Positions 5,943 through 10,887 of a DNA stretch of 10,887 nucleotides are shown here, one piece after another. The position numbers and the translations under genes are program-made. The stretch covers positions 1 to 10,887 of the forward strand of contig DAIDIM010000118.1 in assembly GCA_027459365.1 (NCBI GenBank), given 5' to 3'. The first letter of the stretch is position 1. Each line of letters opens with the position of its first letter. This stretch comes from Chlamydiota bacterium (GTDB taxonomy: Bacteria > Chlamydiota > Chlamydiia > Chlamydiales > SM23-39). The notes below the pieces were generated by a model, which was not told where the DNA came from, made no database searches, and saw nothing but the letters and a program-made list of their open reading frames with translations.

Positions 5943-7925
5943 ATGATTAAGAAATTTTTCAGCTTTCTTTGCTGCTATTGCGCGTTGCATGGCGATTTAA
6001 TTCCACGAACTGTGATTTTTGGCAATCCTGAAAAGACAATGGTGAGATTAAGTCCTGATGGGAAAATGATTAGCTATTTATCTCCAAGTAATGGAATTTT
6101 AAATCTATGGATTGCGCCTGTTGATAAGCTCCAAGAAGCATCTGTGATTACACAAGATACGGATCGTGGAATTCGGCAATATTTTTGGAGCTATGATCCT
6201 CATTATATTCTGTATCTTCAAGATTTTAAGGGAGATGAGAATTTTCGACTGTATAGTTATGATTTAGCCACTCATAAAAGGCAACTTTTAACTCCGGAAA
6301 AAGATGTGAAAACGGTCATTTTTGGAGGAAGTGCTAATAAACCAAGGAAGCTTTTAATTGGATTGAATACACGAAATAAAGAGTATTTTGATGTTTACCT
6401 GTTGGACTTGAAAACTGGCAAATTGAATCTTGTTTTGGAAAATGATGCATATTCCGAACTCATAGCCGATAACAATTTGCAAATTCGTTTTGGGATCAAA
6501 CTAAATGCTGATGGGGATCAAGAAATTTATGAAAAAGAGAAGAATGGCTGGAAGTTTTTCATGAAAATCCCAATGGAGAACACAATGAATACCTCCATTC
6601 TCGGCTTCAACAAGCAAAATAATACAATCTATTTTTTAGACTCTCGAGATACTGATACAGCTGTTTTAAAAACTCTCAATCTGAAAACAGGTAAAGAAAA
6701 AATCTTAGCACAAGATTCAAAAGCAGATTTAGACGCATTCACGAATCACCCTACGAATAAAAACATTCAAGCAATTGAAATTAACTATGATAAACCAAGG
6801 ATTCAAGTGCTTGATAAATCTATTGGCAAAGATATTGATTATTTATTGTCCTTGCATAAAGGCCATTTTCAAATTGTGTCTCGCTCGCAAGACGATAAGA
6901 AGTGGATTGTCGCCTATACATCCGATCAAATGCCAGCCAAATATTACCTCTATGATCGGGCAAAACTTGAATATCTATTTTCAGGGAATCCGGCCCTTGA
7001 AAAAAGAGAGCTAGCCTCTATGCAGCCGGTCATCATCAAATCCCGAGATAATTTCGATTTAGTCTCCTATTTGACACTTCCTGAAACCAAAGGGCCAAAT
7101 CCGATGATTCTCTTTGTTCATGGAGGCCCTTGGGCAAGGGACGAATGGGGACTGAATGCCACACATCAATGGCTAGCCAATCGAGGCTATGCAGTATTGA
7201 GCGTCAACTATCGTGGATCGACAGGTTTTGGCAAGCATTTCGCGAATGCCGGCAATCTCGAATGGAGCGGCAAAATGCACGACGATTTAATTGACAGTGT
7301 AAATTGGGCGATTGCAAATAAAGTTGCAGATCCGAAAAAAATTGGGATCATGGGAGGAAGCTATGGGGGCTATGCAACGCTCGTTGGTCTTACGTTTACT
7401 CCTGATGTTTTTGCCTGCGGAGTGGACATTGTAGGTCCTTCAAATTTAATCACCCTTTGTCAAAGTTTTCCTCCCTATTGGAAGCCATTAATCAGCGATA
7501 TGAAAAAAAGGATTGGCGATTGGGAGACAGAGGTGGGAGCAAGTGCATTAAAAGAAAAATCTCCTCTCACGCACGTTGATAAGATTCGAAAGCCCCTCCT
7601 CATTGCACAAGGGGCTTATGATCCAAGAGTAAAACAGGCAGAAGCAGATCAAATTGTCGATGAAATGAAAAGCAAACATATTCCTGTTATTTACGCACTT
7701 TATCCGTCCGAAGGACATGGCTTTGCAAATCCAAACAATCGCCTTTCGTTCTACGCAATCACAGAACAATTTTTATCCGATATTCTTGGAGGCGCGGCAG
7801 AACCAATTGGAAATGATTTTCAAGGCTCTGATTTTATACTCAATGGAGAGATAAACCCAAGTCCCTCTGCTGCAATGACAATCATCGAAAAGAACATTCG
7901 TATAAATAATGAAGATGCGTTATAA
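5943..7925 (+). CDS. exported S9-family serine peptidase (prolyl oligopeptidase / acylaminoacyl-peptidase type)
   Basis: The 660-residue product is a two-domain S9 peptidase, a family that cleaves short peptides. Residues about 20-360 form a beta-propeller of repeated strands, which in this family gates access to the active site. The alpha/beta-hydrolase domain (about 365-620) carries H-G-G-P at 393-396 (oxyanion region), nucleophile S473 in G-G-S-Y-G-G, D560 in A-Y-D-P-R-V and H592 in E-G-H-G-F, so the triad is intact. The N-terminus (M-I-K-K, then a hydrophobic Cys-rich run to about residue 16, then G-D) looks like a signal peptide, implying periplasmic action. A GAGGA site 5 bases before the ATG and a good promoter precede it. 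The roughly 40-residue tail after L-G-G-A-A-E-P-I is normal for a bacterial subgroup. It interrupts the pknD-valS pair; exact specificity is not readable. Confidence 0.9.
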   Translation: MIKKFFSFLCCYCALHGDLIPRTVIFGNPEKTMVRLSPDGKMISYLSPSNGILNLWIAPVDKLQEASVITQDTDRGIRQYFWSYDPHYILYLQDFKGDENFRLYSYDLATHKRQLLTPEKDVKTVIFGGSANKPRKLLIGLNTRNKEYFDVYLLDLKTGKLNLVLENDAYSELIADNNLQIRFGIKLNADGDQEIYEKEKNGWKFFMKIPMENTMNTSILGFNKQNNTIYFLDSRDTDTAVLKTLNLKTGKEKILAQDSKADLDAFTNHPTNKNIQAIEINYDKPRIQVLDKSIGKDIDYLLSLHKGHFQIVSRSQDDKKWIVAYTSDQMPAKYYLYDRAKLEYLFSGNPALEKRELASMQPVIIKSRDNFDLVSYLTLPETKGPNPMILFVHGGPWARDEWGLNATHQWLANRGYAVLSVNYRGSTGFGKHFANAGNLEWSGKMHDDLIDSVNWAIANKVADPKKIGIMGGSYGGYATLVGLTFTPDVFACGVDIVGPSNLITLCQSFPPYWKPLISDMKKRIGDWETEVGASALKEKSPLTHVDKIRKPLLIAQGAYDPRVKQAEADQIVDEMKSKHIPVIYALYPSEGHGFANPNNRLSFYAITEQFLSDILGGAAEPIGNDFQGSDFILNGEINPSPSAAMTIIEKNIRINNEDAL

Positions 7926-7934
7926 TTGCCACCC

Positions 7935-10724
7935 ATGAGTTCACTATCCAAAACTTACGATCCTAAGCTTGTTGAGGAAAAGTGGTATGCTTTTTGGGAA
8001 GAAAAACATTTTTTTACAGCAAATCCTAATTCCCCCAAAAAGCCCTTTAGTATTGTCATTCCCCCTCCAAATGTCACAGGGGCTCTCCATATGGGCCACG
8101 CTCTTGTAGATACAATTCAAGATATTCTCATTCGTCTGAAGCGGATGCAGGGTTATGAGACACTTTGGGTTCCAGGGACAGACCATGCAGGGATTGCGAC
8201 GCAAGGTGTTGTCGAGAAAATGCTTTATGCAAAGACAGGGAAACGGCGCAAAGATTATTCTCGAGAAGAGTTTCTATCAGCTGTCTGGGATTGGAAGGAA
8301 AAAAGTGAACATCAGATTTTAAGCCAGATTAAAAAACTTGGCTGCTCCTGTGATTGGTCTCGCCTTCGATTCACGATGGATGAGGGATGTAATGAGGCGG
8401 TTCGGGTCTGTTTTAAAAAAATGTTTGATGAAGGGTTGATCTACCGCGGAGATTATCTGGTTAATTGGGATCCTGTGACGCAAACGGCTCTATCCGATGA
8501 TGAGGTGGAATATGAAGAGAGAAATTCTTTTCTTTGGTATATCCGTTATCCTCTTGAAAACGGGAAAGATCACATTGTCGTTGCAACGACAAGGCCTGAG
8601 ACTATGCTTGGCGACACTGCGGTGGCAGTTCATCCTGAAGATCCCCGATATAAAAAGCTCATTGGACAAAATGTTCTACTTCCCTTAACAAACCGAAAAA
8701 TTCCAATCATTGGCGATTCCTTAGTTGAAAAAGATTTCGGGACGGGTGCTGTGAAAATTACACCTGCACACGATTTCAACGATTTTGATATGGGACTCAG
8801 ACACAATCTGCCAAGGATCAACATTTTGACACCTGATGCCCGGATTAAAGAGGGGATATTTGAAGGTCTTAGTGTAGAAGAGGCGCGTGATAAGATTGTT
8901 CAAGAGTTGAAGGATTTAAAGCTGATTGAAAAGATTGAACCACATGTGTTGCGCGTGGGCGTATCGTATCGATCAAAAGCGACATTACAGCCATATCTTT
9001 CTAAACAATGGTTTGTCAAAATGAGTCACTTTAAAAAACAGCTCATCTCTGCAGTTAAAGAAAAGCGAGTGACATTGATCCCACCTCATTGGGAACAGAC
9101 CTATTTCCATTGGATTGAAAATTTGCGTGATTGGTGCATTTCTCGACAATTGTGGTGGGGTCATCGCATTCCCATTTGGTACAAAGGGGATCAGATGATT
9201 TGCTATGCTGGAATAGGAGATCCTCCGGGGATCGATTCCTCATGGACACAAGATTCTGATGTTCTCGATACCTGGTTTTCATCCGCCCTTTGGCCACTTT
9301 CAACACTTGGGTGGCCACATGTTACAAAAGATCTAAAAAAATTCTATCCTACCTCAGTCTTAGTCACGGCGCATGATATTTTATTTTTCTGGGTCGCTCG
9401 CATGATCATGATGGGTGAATATTTAACAGGCAGTGTCCCTTTTTACCAGACGTTTCTTCACGGCCTGATCTATGGAAAATCATATTGGAAAACAGGAAAA
9501 GATGGGTCGGTCACATACATAACAGGTGCTGAAAAGAAAAAATACGATTTAGGAGAAGCGCTTCCAAGCGACGTTGAATCCAAATGGGAAAAGATGTCGA
9601 AAACAAAAGGAAATGTGATCGATCCCCTTGCTATGATTGATGAGTATGGCACTGACGCTGTGCGCTTTACGCTTTGCGGTAGCACAACGCATGCCCGTCA
9701 AATAGATTTAGATCAAAGACGTTTTGAAGAGTTCAAGAATTTTGCCAATAAGGTGTGGAATGGCGCACGCTTTGTCCTTATGAATGTCGAAACGCTTTCT
9801 GATGAGTTTGCAAATGGGATCGATTCTGAACTTTTCTCAATAGAAGACCGCTTCATTCTTTCCGTTCTCAATCGTACGGTGCAAGAAATCAACCATTCTT
9901 TCGACACATACGCATTTGACAAAGCAGCACTGCGCGCCTATGAATTTTTCTGGAACGATTTTTGTGCAACCTATGTTGAGCTTTCTAAACCTATTTTATT
10001 TGGGAAAATAGGTACCCATGCAGAAAAAACAAACAAGCAAAAACTCCTTCTAATCTTACTTGTCAATGCCATTCGCCTTCTCCATCCTATCACCCCATTT
10101 ATCACTGAAGAGATTTTCCAAAATATCAAAAATCTTTTCCCACAACTTCACTTCCGAGAAAGCGATAATTACACAGAAGATTGCATAAAAGCGCTGCTCT
10201 CTCCTGCATGTATCGTCGCCCCTTTTCCAAAAGTCTTACAAGAAGAGGATATTGACGAAAAAGTTGAGGCCGATTTTGCATTGATGATGGAACTAGTGCG
10301 TACGATTCGAAATATCCGGACAGAAATGCAAATCCCCCCTTCAGAAAAGACAGAACTCTATCTCATTGGCACGCCCGTAACGAATGAGTATCTGCTTGCC
10401 CACACGCATCAGACAATTCTCCTTTCCCTGACCCCTACCTCAAATATTCTATTCACAGATCAAGAGCCAAAAGCTTTTGGAGCAACAAAATCGGTTGGTT
10501 TATTGAAGTTATTGATTCCTATTCCTGAAATCTTGAAAGAAAAAGAAAAAGCACGTCTCAAAAAAGAAGAAGAAAAACTCGAAAAACTCATCGCAAGCAC
10601 ACAAGCAAAACTGGACAATGCTGAATTTAAAGCAAGAGCCCCCATGGAAATTGTGCAAAATCTCGAGCAGACACTCGCTCAGGCAAAAAAACAGTTTCAA
10701 GATCTAAAAAATAGATCTATTTGA
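7935..10724 (+). CDS. valS: valyl-tRNA synthetase
   Basis: This class Ia synthetase charges tRNA-Val with valine and edits mischarged threonine. From the ATG at 7935 it has 929 residues, within the usual bacterial range. Motifs in order: P-P-P-N-V-T-G with H52-M-G-H (HIGH), the CP1 editing domain with T218-T-R-P-E-T and T-P-A-H-D280 (the conserved editing aspartate), H-D-I-L-F-F-W-V-A-R in the catalytic core, K553-M-S-K (KMSKS), an anticodon-binding helical domain, and a C-terminal coiled coil (about 860-929) rich in Lys and Glu that binds the tRNA elbow. An in-frame TTG three codons upstream (7926) abuts the peptidase stop, but the ATG fits the family N-terminus better. No strong ribosome binding site is seen; the 9-base gap after the peptidase suggests translational coupling. 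Confidence 0.97.
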   Translation: MSSLSKTYDPKLVEEKWYAFWEEKHFFTANPNSPKKPFSIVIPPPNVTGALHMGHALVDTIQDILIRLKRMQGYETLWVPGTDHAGIATQGVVEKMLYAKTGKRRKDYSREEFLSAVWDWKEKSEHQILSQIKKLGCSCDWSRLRFTMDEGCNEAVRVCFKKMFDEGLIYRGDYLVNWDPVTQTALSDDEVEYEERNSFLWYIRYPLENGKDHIVVATTRPETMLGDTAVAVHPEDPRYKKLIGQNVLLPLTNRKIPIIGDSLVEKDFGTGAVKITPAHDFNDFDMGLRHNLPRINILTPDARIKEGIFEGLSVEEARDKIVQELKDLKLIEKIEPHVLRVGVSYRSKATLQPYLSKQWFVKMSHFKKQLISAVKEKRVTLIPPHWEQTYFHWIENLRDWCISRQLWWGHRIPIWYKGDQMICYAGIGDPPGIDSSWTQDSDVLDTWFSSALWPLSTLGWPHVTKDLKKFYPTSVLVTAHDILFFWVARMIMMGEYLTGSVPFYQTFLHGLIYGKSYWKTGKDGSVTYITGAEKKKYDLGEALPSDVESKWEKMSKTKGNVIDPLAMIDEYGTDAVRFTLCGSTTHARQIDLDQRRFEEFKNFANKVWNGARFVLMNVETLSDEFANGIDSELFSIEDRFILSVLNRTVQEINHSFDTYAFDKAALRAYEFFWNDFCATYVELSKPILFGKIGTHAEKTNKQKLLLILLVNAIRLLHPITPFITEEIFQNIKNLFPQLHFRESDNYTEDCIKALLSPACIVAPFPKVLQEEDIDEKVEADFALMMELVRTIRNIRTEMQIPPSEKTELYLIGTPVTNEYLLAHTHQTILLSLTPTSNILFTDQEPKAFGATKSVGLLKLLIPIPEILKEKEKARLKKEEEKLEKLIASTQAKLDNAEFKARAPMEIVQNLEQTLAQAKKQFQDLKNRSI

Positions 10725-10730
10725 TCTATT
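10709..10730. other. 14-bp palindrome and overlapping hairpin at the valS stop
   Basis: AAATAGATCTATTT (10709-10722) is a perfect 14-bp palindrome covering the last valS codons. Overlapping it, AATAGATC (10710-10717) pairs with GATCTATT (10723-10730) around a TATTT loop, giving an 8-bp hairpin that includes the valS stop codon. No T run follows directly, so as a terminator it is weak. It also lies about 20 bases from the transposase stop, so it may instead mark the target site or end of the insertion sequence. Confidence 0.35.
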
Positions 10731-10749
10731 CACTTAGATTAATTTTGGT

Positions 10750-10887
10750 TCATCCGACAAATGCGTACCTAGACTCATGTAGGTGATAAAGTCGCAGTTT
10801 AAAATATTCCATATCTCGGAAGCCGTACGCTTGCCTTTTCATCGTTTTAATCTTATTGTTTATGCCTTCCGCTCCGGCGTTTGAGAT
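10750..10887 (-). CDS. ISL3-family transposase, C-terminal end (partial)
   Basis: Reading the minus strand from the window edge, 45 codons run in frame to a TGA at 10750-10752. They include S-N-A-G-A-E-G-I-N-N-K-I-K and A-Y-G-F-R-D-M-E-Y-F, the conserved end of the DDE catalytic domain of ISL3-type transposases, in which the Glu of the E-G-x-N-N segment is the last acidic catalytic residue. The protein then ends in L-H-E-S-R-Y-A-F-V-G. The visible part has no frameshift or stop, so the copy may be intact; its start is beyond the window. The transposase is convergent with valS and ends 25 bases past the valS stop, so the IS end must lie within about 10725-10749. Such elements are common in environmental chlamydiae. 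Confidence 0.85.
   Translation of the reverse strand: MSNAGAEGINNKIKTMKRQAYGFRDMEYFKLRLYHLHESRYAFVG
10750..10887. mobile_element. insertion sequence of ISL3 type, one end inside the window
   Basis: The transposase fragment shows that an ISL3-type element begins just downstream of valS and continues past the right edge. The outer boundary is uncertain: it should lie between the valS stop (10724) and the transposase stop. I could not recognise the terminal inverted repeat because the other end is not visible. Confidence 0.6.

Noticed and set aside
5664..5990. 108-codon minus-strand ORF across the pknD end and the peptidase start
   Set aside because: It runs antisense through two well-supported genes and through a good plus-strand promoter; its protein is low in recognisable structure.
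7926..7934. TTG start for valS directly abutting the peptidase stop
   Set aside because: The ATG at 7935 gives a normal ValS N-terminus and the extra residues M-P-P have no family support; kept only as an alternative.

Overview
The window looks like chromosomal DNA from an environmental chlamydia (Chlamydiota, probably Parachlamydiales: Parachlamydia, Protochlamydia or a relative). The strongest reason is the protein kinase at 3135-5837. It has the full architecture of chlamydial PknD (kinase domain with a DWG motif, a beta-sandwich middle, a helical-repeat C-terminus), and it is followed by valS, as in Chlamydia trachomatis, where pknD and valS are adjacent (CT301-CT302). The DNA is AT-rich, and the left edge carries the end of an lpxD-like gene.

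Layout: (1) 1-122, the 3' end of lpxD (lipid A synthesis), plus strand. (2) 123-640, an AT-rich stretch without a conserved gene. It holds two small plus-strand ORFs, each with a good ribosome binding site, a candidate promoter, a triplicated TTAGTTAA motif and a hairpin. (3) 641-3051, a minus-strand cluster transcribed trpS, then a CTP-transferase-like gene, then a PhyH-family dioxygenase gene. (4) A short divergent gap, then pknD on the plus strand. (5) An exported S9-family serine peptidase gene with its own good promoter, lying between pknD and valS. (6) valS, starting 9 bases after the peptidase stop. (7) From 10750, the 3' end of an ISL3-type transposase gene on the minus strand, running off the window.

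How the genes work together: trpS and valS charge tRNA, pknD is a signalling kinase, lpxD serves the outer membrane, and the S9 peptidase probably degrades peptides outside the cytoplasm. The pair downstream of trpS (cytidylyltransferase-like plus 2-oxoglutarate oxygenase-like) suggests activation and oxidation of a small phosphorylated or phosphonate compound, but the substrate is unknown. I see no tRNA, rRNA, CRISPR array or clear defence system. The least explained parts are the dioxygenase/cytidylyltransferase pair, the small-ORF region at 123-640 and the IS edge behind valS.
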